A stretch of DNA of 64,000 nucleotides from Gamsiella multidivaricata (Eukaryota > Mortierellomycota > Mortierellomycetes > Mortierellales > Mortierellaceae): NCBI RefSeq assembly GCF_025024155.1, contig NW_026251712.1, positions 672,501 to 736,500 of the forward strand, read 5' to 3'. The notes beneath the pieces were generated by a model. That model was not told where the DNA came from. It saw only the letters and a list, made by a program, of their open reading frames with translations, and ran no database searches. Positions within the stretch are counted from its first letter, which is position 1, and every line of letters starts with the position of its first letter. Both the position numbers and the translations under genes were made by a program. Shown one piece after another: positions 1 through 9,472 of the stretch.

Positions 1-87
1 CTATGCTACTGTGCGCTCTCATTACCACATTCTTATATATCACCTTCGAGTCTTTGACCGATTCTATTTTCACTCGTCCTCACCTAG

Positions 88-816
88 ACAATATCCAGGC
101 GAATTTCATCTTTGCGCCACTGGCCGCCGGAGGTGCTCAGGTACTTGTTAATGTCCAAAAAGGCCTTTCCCAGTCCTTTGCAATTTCTCCAACAGGTGGT
201 TTTGAGTACCATATCCATGTCAGCCCTGTGGGGCTTAACAACAATTGCTCAACCACTGGCGGCCATTTGGACCCCACTGACGTTGGAACTGCCAAGTGTA
301 ACCCAGCCAAGGCAGACAAGTGCCAAGAAGGGGATCTTTCAGGTAAGGACCTTCGAAGTATTCTTTACCTGGATTATCTGCTTGTAACAATCATGCGTAT
401 CCAGCCATCGCACTGGGTCTAAAAAAGTCCCTTTGTGAATTTTATTTGCAGGCAAACATGGGGAGTTAAAGGCTACGGAATCCGGTTCGGTCCCCACGAT
501 CTCGTACGTGGACCCCTATCTCCAGTTTTCCGAAGAGGCAACGACAATCGCTGGTCGATCGATTGTGATTCACAACAATGGCACGCGAGTAGCCTGTGCC
601 AATATCTTGCCCGTTGGAGGTACGCAAGGATCAAGCAGTGGATTCACTACTATGTCATTGGGAAGCCAGACGGTCAGCGATGGACCGGATGTTAAGGCTT
701 CTCAACGCACGAATAATAGCAGTCGAATTGTTGCTAGATGGAATGTGGCGATAGTTACAGCAGGGGCCGTGGCCACCAGTCTTTGGAGGCTTCTTTGTTA
801 TTTAAACAGCGAGTGA
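88..816 (+). CDS. Cell-surface Cu-only superoxide dismutase (SOD5-like), 5' partial
   Basis: Extracellular superoxide dismutase of the fungal SOD4/5/6 type, converting superoxide to peroxide at the cell surface. Two exons are seen, 88-342 and 452-816, joined in phase (GT at 343, AG at 450-451). The protein carries the copper-site run HIHVSPVG, then TTGGHLDPT, and DLSGKHG is restored exactly across the splice. Further on, RSIVIHNNGTR and ACANI match the C-terminal SOD core with the active-site Arg. The usual zinc-loop His/Asp pair after GGHLDPT is not visible, as in copper-only fungal SODs. The C-terminus ends in a Ser/Asn-rich then hydrophobic segment (about residues VAIVTAGAVATSLW), suggesting a GPI signal. 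The frame stays open upstream to position 3, but a CCTAG acceptor at 83-87 suggests the bases before 88 are intron, so the signal peptide exon lies outside the window. Confidence 0.82.
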
Positions 817-1259
817 AGAGCTCGTGGAAGGCCTTATCAAAGGATATTAAACTGGCGTGGGACTATTAGAGCTATCTCTCCTTCGAATCAAGGACATGCT
901 CGGTCCCATTAAAGATAATAGAAAGCCATAGTCGGTGCTGCTCTGACAAAATTGGTTTAGGGTAAATGTCGTGGTCTGTTGGCTGGTATGGCAAGAGAAA
1001 GTTGTATGAAGCAACAGTATTTTATTTCGCCTGATATGATAGCCGTCCTTGCTTCTTCATAGTGTCTTCTGTCCAACTATTCCTTCTTCTCAATGCCATA
1101 GATCTTGTTGTCTGCCATTGTCAATGCCCATGCTGAGCCTTCTGTCAATACTATCCAATGTGGAAAATCCCCGTATGGAATTATTCACAACACGATAAAA
1201 AATGTTCAGTTACAACATCTGATAGACATCCTGAGCGATTGTTTCGCTGTGCTCCCTTT
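817..1259. other. Spacer between convergent genes
   Basis: 3' flanks of the SOD-like gene (plus) and of a weak minus-strand gene. No coding stretch, RNA gene or repeat is recognised. Confidence 0.5.
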
Positions 1260-1677
1260 TTATATGCCGATAACAGTAAGAAACATAGCAGTGTCGTTGC
1301 CAAGCGTACCTGAGACTTTCCGGACAGCGCTGTCTTCTACATCTCCGGTTCCTGATAGGAGTCCTGAAGAGGCATTATGAGTATATCGAGATACAAGCTG
1401 TCCTACATCCTGCATCAACTTCTGAATGACGGTCGCCTGTTCCTGATTGACAGGTCCTTTTACCTAATTGAAGTGAGAAAATACAGGGTCGGTTAGCAAA
1501 AACGATCCTGCAGTGCGATATCCCTCCTCCTGCAGCAAAACGTGGCTGATAGGTGTTCCATGCTGTGGCTGGTCTTACGTTTAAGAGCTGGCCAGTGGCA
1601 AGATCTGCAGTGAAAGAGGCGACGTGTCCTGGAATGGTGGCCAATTCCTCGAAGACAGGATCTGGTGGAGAGGTCGT
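1260..1677 (-). CDS. Hypothetical protein, two 3' exons visible
   Basis: Not recognised. Two minus-strand exons fit together: 1677-1579 after a CCTAG acceptor, ending at a GTAAGA donor, and 1463-1260 after a TCAATTAG acceptor, ending at TAA. Both are in phase 0 and give about 100 residues containing PDPVFEELATIPGHVASF and NQEQATVIQKLMQDVGQLV; the second piece looks helical. The 5' end is unresolved. A signal-peptide-like frame (MLSLFLMATFPML) lies just upstream near 1720, but joining it would need an intron of only about 32 nt, so the upstream exon is uncertain. It could be a secreted protein with a missed exon, or a decayed gene. Confidence 0.35.
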
Positions 1678-2713
1678 CTAGGAGCGTCGACAATGGAGCA
1701 GGTTAGTACCAGCATGGGGAATGTTGCCATCAAGAACAACGAAAGCATAACTCTCAGGCAGGCCAGCTGCGAAAAAAGGAATGCACATGTGAAAATAAAG
1801 AAAGGACAAGAAAAGAAAAAGAATGTAGGTCGAAGAGTACCATGGCTGTGCTGTATGGTATATGAGTGGCAGACAGAAGAAGAGCCGGGATGTGGGTCAA
1901 GTGAATGGATGCAGCGAAGGTGGATGCAAAAAAAAAAAAAAAAAAGCTGAATATAAACTTGGCCAGGGACCAAAAGGGGAGAGTCACATCCCGGGAAGAC
2001 GGAGATGAGTTGCATATTCGTTGTCCCACGTCAAATAACGCGTCCCTGTACCACGACGCGTCCCTACATGGATGTTCAATAGTATATCGCATAGGAGAGC
2101 AGGACGACGGACGCAACAAAGTCAGCGGTCCTGTGCCGTGTACCAATGATGACCGACCATGACAGCAATGTGAACAAAGCGCAGCCCAACGGTCCATTTA
2201 GGCCTTGATAAGGAGGCATATTTACCACCATTATAAACCGTTTGCAAGGAAAGATTACAAACAACCGTGTATTCACGCTACAGCCGCCAAACAACCTATT
2301 GCCAGTCGACCTCCTGCCGAGCTTACGCGGCCCGGCGCTTCATATAGGCCATAATATCGAATACCTTTCGATTGCTGTTTGGTGGTTCTCACCTTGTTTG
2401 TTCCACCAATTTTCCCTTCATCTGTTCAAGAAAAGATGTAATGATTTCTCGGTCTCTCGGTCTTCACGAAATATTACGGCCTTTCATGCAAAAGCCCAGA
2501 GGAGGGGAGGGGGAGGGGAAGAGGTGGGCGAAGTGGACGAAGAGAAATATTCATGTCGACTCTGATGCCAGACTGCTTCGCCACATGAAAGATTGATATA
2601 TACCCGGCGATTGCCAACTCTTTCCTTTACTTGGACAGCACCAACATACGCTTTTTGATCCGCCATTTACTTTCCACTTTAAAGGCCTTGCAAAGGAAAT
2701 ATATACGTCTAGC
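1678..2713. other. Spacer with A-run
   Basis: Contains a pure A run at about 1927-1945 and possible upstream exons of the minus-strand hypothetical gene near 1690-1780. Two ACGACGCGTCCCTAC-like direct repeats lie near 2038-2070. No convincing gene. Confidence 0.4.
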
Positions 2714-2950
2714 ATGGTTCATGCGCCCGTCGCAGCCGCTATCGCCTTGCTCGCCTTCCTCATCATCAAACTAATTGTTATCGTCTACATACTCAGTTGA
2801 CTAAAGCAGAGAAAGGCGAACGAGCAAATGGAGGCCCAGGATAAACTTGCTCCTCCAGATGCAGCGCCATTAAATGGCCTCGATCCACAGCAGCAGAATG
2901 GAATCAATCTCGAAGAAGACAAGTACAGCGTTAGCTCCAAGTCACCGTAG
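2714..2950 (+). CDS. Small single-pass membrane protein frame interrupted by TGA-CTA
   Basis: An ATG at 2714 opens a 28-residue peptide that is almost entirely one membrane helix (AIALLAFLIIKLIVIVYIL). It is closed by TGA at 2798-2800, directly followed by CTA. The same frame then continues with a charged, protein-like tail (KQRKANEQMEAQDKLAPPDA and onward to TAG at 2948-2950), giving 78 residues if the TGA is passed. After TAG the frame is open again to TAA at 3197. The helix followed by a basic Lys/Arg start of the tail is the normal layout of a type III or tail-bearing membrane protein. Either TGA is read through (UGA CUA is the best-known readthrough context), or a Trp/Arg codon has mutated and the gene is dying. 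Family not recognised. Confidence 0.4.
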
Positions 2951-3905
2951 TATCAAGAACCAAACGTCGGGTTCAAAAGAAAAAGAGAGTATACTATATC
3001 CTGCTCTCTCCAAGCCGTTGCCTGCAGTACCTCTGCCCATTACGAGTTCCGTCGTGATCGACTTGCGGGATCTCCGCTCGATGCCTCATCAAAAAGCTCA
3101 AGAAGCAGAGAACAGGCACACCTCACAGTTCACTATCTACATCCAATAACGCAAACCGCCTGCCCCCACACAATACCTCCTAGTAAACAAGCTATGTAAT
3201 TCCATGTTTTAAAATGAAAAAGAGGAACTAGAACACGAAGAAGAGGAAGAAGCATCGTCATATCGCCGCTCTTCCCATCCGCCTTCGTCTCTTCTATAAT
3301 CATAGCAATAACTCACCAAGATGCAGTATGACTTTTAGAGGATCGCTGGCGCCAACTATTGCCAAACCTTTGAGCAGATATCTCTCCTAATGAGGAATAT
3401 CCAATTACAATGGAAACACGGAGCATGATTTTGATAATACGAGTCTGGCTTGAGGTCTGCCACCTATTCATGGCTGACATCCATTTTTTTTTGTTCCACA
3501 CAGAAGGACTAAGCAATACCGAAAAGATGCCAACTTTCCTCTGTTTCCATAGCTATTAGGGTTCCTTCGATTTGAATGCATACACATACACATATTCGTC
3601 GGCTAGGATATGCTGGCCAGCTTCTTTGTTACTGTCTGTCCTCTTTCTTAACTACGCCCCATTCAATACTTGATGCCCCTTCTTTTCATGTAGGACGTCA
3701 AGTGCTCGTGTACCTTTATTATCGCGACTGTCTATACCCTAGTTGTTATGGCCTTCATCGTGTTTGCGGTTTTTTATATAACATGTGCTATAAGCGCTAG
3801 TATACACTGTGGTGCGGCGAGCATGAGAATAATCTTTTTGAAAGGTGTATTGGTTCTCTTAATCCGTCATGCAACTGGATCGTGAATATTCCTTCAGAAA
3901 CAGAG
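2951..3905. other. Spacer
   Basis: The frame of the upstream small gene stays open to 3199 without clear protein character. The rest is AT-rich, with no recognisable gene or RNA. Confidence 0.4.
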
Positions 3906-4203
3906 TCAGTTGTCCATTCGGATAGACTGCCAGGCACGGAAAGAGAAACATACCAGCTGCCATCATTAGGATACATACCTCCTCAACCACAAGGTGCAAT
4001 GTATCCGAGAATGTTTGTTCCTTCTCCACTTTATGCAAGCTTCCACGAGAAGGAGCCACGAGCAATAGACCAGCCTTCAGGTCCGAGTGAGATAGGTGAT
4101 TCAATGGCTGCACCAAGGTCATCTTTACCTGTCCTACATCATCAACATCGCCGCCGAGAATCAAGCCTTTGGAAACCTCGATATAAACGCTTGTAATCTT
4201 CAT
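3906..4203 (-). CDS. Hypothetical protein, possible two-exon gene
   Basis: Not recognised. The ATG at 4203 starts 75 codons (MKITSVYIEVSKGLILGG, ending HLVVEE), followed by a good donor GTATGT at 3978. A possible 52-nt intron with a CTAAT branch-like site ends at GGCAG (3927), after which seven codons reach TGA at 3906. Without splicing the frame runs on to 3859 with a hydrophobic end. The composition (mixed hydrophobic and acidic, low repeats) looks protein-like. Its start lies 65 bp from the left arm of the inverted repeat, divergent from MIM1. Confidence 0.35.
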
Positions 4204-4267
4204 AAAGCATGTCCCGGGTGTCAGACGCGTTTTTTTTTTTTTTTTTTACGTGATAGCAGTGACGTGC

Positions 4268-4889
4268 AAAAGCTTGACTTACTTATTTGTAAATCGAACA
4301 CCTTCCATGTAAGGCGAAACGAGCCGCACACCTTCAAACCTGAAAACGAACAGTTCGTTTCCACCCATGCAGAACCCTCATAGACTAATTACTTGGCCTA
4401 CAGGGTTGTGAGGGTGATGGGAATAATGGCGTTAGATAGATACTGGTCATGGCTTTCCTGTTGTAGGGTCTACACTATATTGACCTATGTAGTACGTACG
4501 AGCAGAGAAGAGTACACTTCATGTGGTGCGGACAGGAACTGCTTTATAAGATACCATCTGCCCTGAAAATAAAGATCCCTCTCTTGCCTTGTTGGCTTTC
4601 TTATTTGTAGTGAAAATAAGGGTGATACGGCTGTTCGTTTTTTATTCCTTACAACTGGGCAGCCAGCATCTAACCTGGCGCCATCCGATCCTACAATAGG
4701 AAAGCCTTGACCGAGCTCTATCTAACCCCACTACTCCCATCACCCTCACAACCCTGTAGGCCAAGTAATTAGTCTATGAGGGTTCTGCATGGGTGGAAAC
4801 GAACTGTTCGTTTTCAGGTTTGAACGCGTGCGGCTCGTTTCGCCTTACATGGAAGGTGTTCGATTTACAAATAAGTAAGTCAAGCTTTT
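4268..4889. repeat. 622 bp inverted-repeat (foldback/MITE-like) element
   Basis: Two arms of about 203 bp, 4268-4470 and 4687-4889, are reverse complements around a 216 bp centre. The outer 155 bp match with only two differences that I can see (CACACCTT versus CACGCGTT); the inner 50 bp drift to roughly 80 percent. Both outer ends begin AAAAGCTTGACTTAC reading inward. Each arm also holds a 15 bp dyad AACGAACNGTTCGTT. No target-site duplication was found in the flanks and no ORF fills the centre. It sits between two divergent genes, ending 85 bp before the MIM1 start codon. Confidence 0.85.
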
Positions 4890-4974
4890 CCCCTAAACAT
4901 TTCTCTGATGCAGGCTATTTCTTTAGGAGCCGTTTTCACCCAACTCCGTACCTCTTTAGCATCAGCATACAGCC

Positions 4975-5691
4975 ATGTCCGAGTCTACACAAAACCTGCA
5001 CGACCCAGCAACGGAGACCCACCTGGAGGAGTCTTCCGATGATAATGATGGCACCACTTCGTCCGGATTCCTACTCGAGAAGGCCGATTACGAACATTCC
5101 TCTCCTGGGGTTTCGTCACTCAATTCGTCCATAATTTTCGACCATCCTGAAGAGAGCAAATCCGAGCACGGAGAAGATAGCGCGAAGCAGCCAGCAGCAA
5201 CATCAGGGCCTAATGCTGCCGCCAACCCTGTCCCTGTGCCTGTTGCACCCGTGGCTCGTGCCGTCCCTGTCTCAACGACCGCCTCAACATCACAAGAGCT
5301 CGCCGTGGTGGACCTGAACCAGACAATGCCCTGGAAACTGTTTTACCCGATTATCAGCCGTGAAACTATCATCTCGCTATCCAAGGCGACCGCAATCAAT
5401 TTCATCCTTCCTTTTATCAATGGAGTGTTCCTAGGCTTTGGCGAGATTTGTGCGCACGAGCTGACCTACCGCTGGGGCTGGACAAATTCAGCGCATGTGG
5501 TCAGTGTTCCAGGAAGGCGTCCTGCAAATGCAGGAGACGTGGGTGTCCGTGCTGCAGGTGTGTCTGGTGCAGGATCCGTTGGCTCTGTATCGGGTACGCA
5601 AGGGCCAGGATATGCGGGTAGTCGGTCAGGCATTGGTGGATTAGGACGGTTCGAGGATGAGATTGACTTGAACAAGACCACTCGCCGATAG
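4975..5691 (+). CDS. MIM1: Mitochondrial outer-membrane import factor MIM1/TOM13
   Basis: Single-exon gene, 238 aa. The N-terminal 115 residues are acidic, Ser/Pro/Ala-rich and probably disordered in the cytosol. The conserved core follows: AVVDLNQTMPWKLFYPI, then the membrane segment INFILPFINGVFLGFGEI and AHELTYRWGW, which is the TOM13/MIM1 signature (a Gly-rich helix used for self-assembly). MIM1 inserts alpha-helical proteins and TOM subunits into the mitochondrial outer membrane. The tail is Gly/Ser-rich (GAGSVGSVSG) and ends in charged residues. The ATG at 4975 follows CAGCC and is the first in frame. The upstream promoter includes the right arm of the inverted-repeat element. Confidence 0.88.
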   Translation: MSESTQNLHDPATETHLEESSDDNDGTTSSGFLLEKADYEHSSPGVSSLNSSIIFDHPEESKSEHGEDSAKQPAATSGPNAAANPVPVPVAPVARAVPVSTTASTSQELAVVDLNQTMPWKLFYPIISRETIISLSKATAINFILPFINGVFLGFGEICAHELTYRWGWTNSAHVVSVPGRRPANAGDVGVRAAGVSGAGSVGSVSGTQGPGYAGSRSGIGGLGRFEDEIDLNKTTRR

Positions 5692-5878
5692 TCCTAGAAT
5701 GCTCGACAAAGAGAGACATCAGCGGCTGAACCCCTGCAGAGATAGAATACGCGAAATAAATTGGTCAAACCCTGAATCGAACCAAGGCCTATTCCACCGT
5801 AATCCATCGTTGTCACAATGGGTGGGATACCTTTCACCGAAAGCTCGTCTGCGCATCATCCTTCATACTCCTTCCGTT

Positions 5879-5962
5879 CACTTTTCCATCCACTTTTACA
5901 TTCACTTTTATCTTCACTTTTATCTTCACTTTTACACCCGCTTCTGCTTCCGCTTTTACCAC
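5879..5962 (+). repeat. 12-bp minisatellite, seven units
   Basis: Units resemble CACTTTTATCTT and drift toward CGCTTCTGCTTC at the 3' side. Lies in the 5692-6058 spacer, in the presumed promoter or 5' UTR of the next gene. No gene is otherwise seen in that spacer. Confidence 0.85.
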
Positions 5963-6058
5963 CACATACGCTCCCATCCGAATTCCAGAAAAAAAAGAGC
6001 TGTCCAACTTTTCAATTGCGCGCCGTAGTTCAGGAACCACTACGACGCTGGCGCACCC

Positions 6059-7540
6059 ATGTTTGCTCGACAGGTCGATCTTCTCGCGGAGTATAGTTCA
6101 GCCATTAATGCTGCTGAGCAACAGCACAAAGCTCAGCAAGAGGCGCTCAATCATGGTGCCAGCGACTTTGCTGCTCCACTCGCATCCCAGCATGACAATT
6201 GGTTCAACATAAGCGCCGGCAGCACCAGTCATAACACCAGTAGCAGCACTTGCAGCACAAATGAGAACCCCTACAAGCGGAAGCACCCTCTACAGTTCGA
6301 GCCCGAGTTCTTTGCAGTGCTAGATGCTTCCCTCAAGGAACAGAATGAAGAGCCGAGCGGCATCACCAGTAGCAGCAAGCATTCAACTTCTCTGCCGCAA
6401 AGAGCTGGCTCTCCATGGCCATCGAGAGCTTTCAAGAAGGCCAGGAGGACGACTGCGGCCGATGCCCAGGAGCCTTTCATCCAACTTCAGCAAGATGCAG
6501 CTTTACCCAGGCCCTCTCAGATACCAGTACCGACAGCAACAAGGACACCAGCATCTACCAAAACATCCGCAGTGCCAGGACCATCTCTCCGTAGTGAGTC
6601 ATACTCGTTTTGCCCTCTCTCGAAAAAGATCAGGACTTCGCCCTCACCCGCTCCAACGCCTACACCCCGTACGCCGCACAAAAATTTGTCACTCAAGCCT
6701 TCCGGATATCTTCAGAACTCAAACGGGCCAAGCATTATTGATTTGTCATCTGGAGAGGAGCTCGTTGCCTTGCACTTGGGCGAAAATGAACACAAGCGCA
6801 GGAGAGAAAACGATCTGTCCTTGCCCTCTGATTGCATGGATTCCCTGCGCGAGGTCTTTGAATATCAGGACGACGGAACTCTTTTACCGATTCTGGATCG
6901 TGCATCGGCACAGCCTTCACCGGCAAAGAAGGTCCGCCTTGGAAAAGCCAGCCTCAATTCTTTTCTGAGGTTCCTGAGCGAAGAAGAGAGTGATGCAGAA
7001 GGAGATGAAGATGATTCCAAGATGCGCCAAAGTCGGAAGACCGGTAGCAGTGATGGCATTGGAGACGATCGGGGTCCACAGCAGCACGAAAAACAGCCCA
7101 TTGATAGCGGCAAGACCCACAATCAGCATTGCCATAAATCATTCGAGACAGGATCCCAGGCGCTAACTCGATATCAAGGACCAAAGGACCTTTCACCTTC
7201 AGGCGGACTTGACGTGTTTCATGGCTGCTGCTGGAACAGTCTTGGGACTGTTCGTATCATTCCACTGAACGAATTGCAGGGCAATGAATTGGTGTTGTAT
7301 CAGAGGTCGGTTGCCGTATTAATAGTCGCGAATGCCAACAACAGCAATGAAGACGATGGAGAGCAATCAACGGCGATGGATCCATGTGGCGAGAATGATT
7401 TATTGTCGATCGCATGCATCGAGGAACTTGACGACGAACTTGATGACGGCAATATGGCAGACGACGAGGAATGTGAGCTACCGGATGATGCGCCGTTGAT
7501 AGAGCTGGAAGAAAAGATCATGGGCATGGATCTCGACTAG
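6059..7540 (+). CDS. Hypothetical disordered, probably nuclear protein (493 aa)
   Basis: One uninterrupted frame from ATG 6059 to TAG 7538-7540. No family recognised. Most of the chain is low-complexity Ser/Pro/Thr/Gln. Basic clusters KKARR (about residue 125) and HKRRREND (about 245) look like nuclear localisation signals. A short motif SPAKKVRLGKASLNSFLRFL precedes an acidic stretch (EEESDAEGDEDD). Near the C-terminus a compact hydrophobic block (HGCCWNSLGTVRIIPL, ELVLYQRSVAVLIV) resembles a small beta domain, followed by a highly acidic tail. The layout would fit a chromatin or SUMO-related adaptor, but I cannot assign a function. Confidence 0.7.
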   Translation: MFARQVDLLAEYSSAINAAEQQHKAQQEALNHGASDFAAPLASQHDNWFNISAGSTSHNTSSSTCSTNENPYKRKHPLQFEPEFFAVLDASLKEQNEEPSGITSSSKHSTSLPQRAGSPWPSRAFKKARRTTAADAQEPFIQLQQDAALPRPSQIPVPTATRTPASTKTSAVPGPSLRSESYSFCPLSKKIRTSPSPAPTPTPRTPHKNLSLKPSGYLQNSNGPSIIDLSSGEELVALHLGENEHKRRRENDLSLPSDCMDSLREVFEYQDDGTLLPILDRASAQPSPAKKVRLGKASLNSFLRFLSEEESDAEGDEDDSKMRQSRKTGSSDGIGDDRGPQQHEKQPIDSGKTHNQHCHKSFETGSQALTRYQGPKDLSPSGGLDVFHGCCWNSLGTVRIIPLNELQGNELVLYQRSVAVLIVANANNSNEDDGEQSTAMDPCGENDLLSIACIEELDDELDDGNMADDEECELPDDAPLIELEEKIMGMDLD

Positions 7541-8083
7541 ACTATTATTTTACATACTCCTGGAGTACTCGATGCCTTCAATTGTTTTTCCTTGCTACAT
7601 TGCTTTCTTACTGTCGTTTCTTCGTTCCACTTGTATGTACAACACCTCTCCCTACTTGTAAAACATTAATAAAGACATCGTACAACAGGAAAATAGGCTG
7701 CGTGTGGTGGATCATTTATTTGCCGTGCCCTTCTATGCCTTGGACTATAACCAACTTTGAGCGATGTATGCCCTGCAAGGAGCGGCTCTAGAAGAAAAAA
7801 AGTGATCGGGTGGTATTCGTGGGGTCCACTGGGGGGAGGAGCCTAAGAAATGAATTCCGGCGATCTGATATTACATGTGGAGAAGGGCGGACTGTCCGGC
7901 TCATAATCCCATTTGCTCGATCACAGCGTCGCACTTAAAAATGGTCAACATAAAACTTGCGCGCCGACAACAAATGTCTTTCCATTTCTCCATTCTTCTC
8001 TCCATTCTTCTCTCTATTCTCCTCTCTTTCCAACAGACAATTTCTCCCATCCGCCACCAAACAAAGTACATACATTAAAAATC
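7541..8083. other. Spacer with pyrimidine tract
   Basis: 3' flank of the hypothetical gene and promoter of the reductase. A CTTCTCTCCATT-type pyrimidine-rich tract at about 7980-8035 lies just upstream of the reductase ATG. Confidence 0.5.
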
Positions 8084-9356
8084 ATGGGCGCTATCCAGAA
8101 CACACAGATCGTCTTGGCTGACAGACCTGTCGCTGATATTGATCCCAAGAAGACCTTCAGGATGCAAAAGGTGTCGCTCTCGGACGAGCTGGGATCCAAC
8201 GAGATTCTGGTCAAGGTCCTCTACGTCTCCCTCGATCCCGCCATGCGCGGTTGGATGCGCGACGTCCGCTCGTAAGTGTCATACGTTGCAATGAATACTC
8301 CTGCGTGTATCTGTGCTTTAATTGAGTTCAACGTCCAAGACTGACACGCCATGGCCCGGCAATAGATACATCCGCCCTGTGAGGATCGATGAGGTTATGC
8401 GCTCAGCCAATGTTGCCCAGGTCATCAAGTCAAACAACGCTGATTACAAGGTCGGCGAGCTCGTTCGTGCCACCTGCGGCTGGCAGGAGTATGCCGTCCT
8501 CAAGCCATCGGAGGATCTTGTTAAGATCAAGGCCTTCCCTGGAGTGTCTCCCTCGACCTACCTTGGCGTCTTGGGCCTGACTGGTTTGACAGCCTATTTT
8601 GGACTGTTCGAGGTGGGAGAGATTGCCAAGAAGGGTGGACCCAATTGCACCGTGGTTGTTTCTGGTGCCGCTGGTGCCACTGGATCGGTCGCTGCCCAGA
8701 TCGCTAAGCACGTCTTTGGATGCCGTGTTATTGGTATTGCTGGCTCAGATGATAAGTGCGATTACCTGGTCAAGGAGCTGGGATTGGATGTTGCCTTGAA
8801 CTACAAGTCCAAGTCATTCTTCAAGGAGCTGTGCGCTGCGACACCAAAGCTGATTGATATCTTTTTCGACAACACTGGTGGAGACATCTTGGACGCCTGC
8901 TTAAGACGCATTGCATTCAAGGGCCGTATCATCGTCTGCGGTGCGATCAGCACGTACAACGATGCCACCCCCAAGGGACCAGGTTAGTGAAGACACGTTT
9001 CTTTGCGTTTGAGCAACTGAAGATCCAGACAAGAACGTCATGGGCGTATCATATAGCTGGCCTTATCACTGACCTTATCACTGACCCTTTTTCGATCGGA
9101 AACAGCATACTACAGCGCATTGATCACTCAGCGTGCAAGAATGGAAGGCTTTATTGTGTTTGATTACGCTAAACAATACGGCAAGGCAACCGAGGATATG
9201 TCCAAGTGGATCAAGGAGGGAAAGCTAAAGAGCCGCGAGACTGTTGTCCACGGTATCGAGAACGCACCTGATGCTCTTGTCAAGCTGTTCAAGGGCGATA
9301 ACACCGGCAAGATGCTGGTCAAGGTTGCCGAGGAGAGTACTAACAGCAAGCTGTAA
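8084..9356 (+). CDS. NADP-dependent alkenal/quinone reductase (MDR family)
   Basis: Zinc-free medium-chain reductase of the leukotriene B4 dehydrogenase/alkenal double-bond reductase group, which reduces the C=C of reactive enals with NADPH in the cytosol. Three exons, 8084-8271, 8366-8982 and 9106-9356, join in phase to 351 aa. The N-terminal GroES-like part contains LYVSLDPAMRGWMRD, typical of this family. The nucleotide fold has VVSGAAGATGSVAAQIAK, followed by IGIAGSDDKC and LGLDVALNYKS. Then come FFDNTGGDILDACL, ARMEGFIVFDY and the usual C-terminal half. ATG context is AAAATCATGG. Convergent with the decayed transposon gene that ends 117 bp downstream. Confidence 0.93.
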
Positions 9357-9472
9357 AAACAAAAAAATAAGGGTGTCCTTATGTTCCCCAAATAAAATAA
9401 TACCAATACGTCATATAAAAACAGTTCCCGAAAATTTGTTAGCAAAGTTTAAACCCGCTGATTGTTGAGTCG

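Noticed and set aside
3..87. ATG at 3 as start of the SOD-like protein
   Set aside because: The 28 residues before the conserved part are not a good signal peptide and a CCTAG acceptor precedes the conserved frame, so these bases are more likely intron.
1684..1760. Signal-peptide-like exon upstream of the 1260-1677 minus-strand gene
   Set aside because: The only phase-compatible join would need an intron of about 32 nt, below the usual fungal minimum.
5763..5795. GGTTCGATTC on the minus strand as a tRNA T-arm
   Set aside because: The T-stem does not pair and no acceptor or D-arm is found upstream.
5699..6096. Plus-strand ORFs before the 6059 gene with HFYL-like or LLSSLL repeats
   Set aside because: They are translations of the 12-bp minisatellite and have no other protein character.
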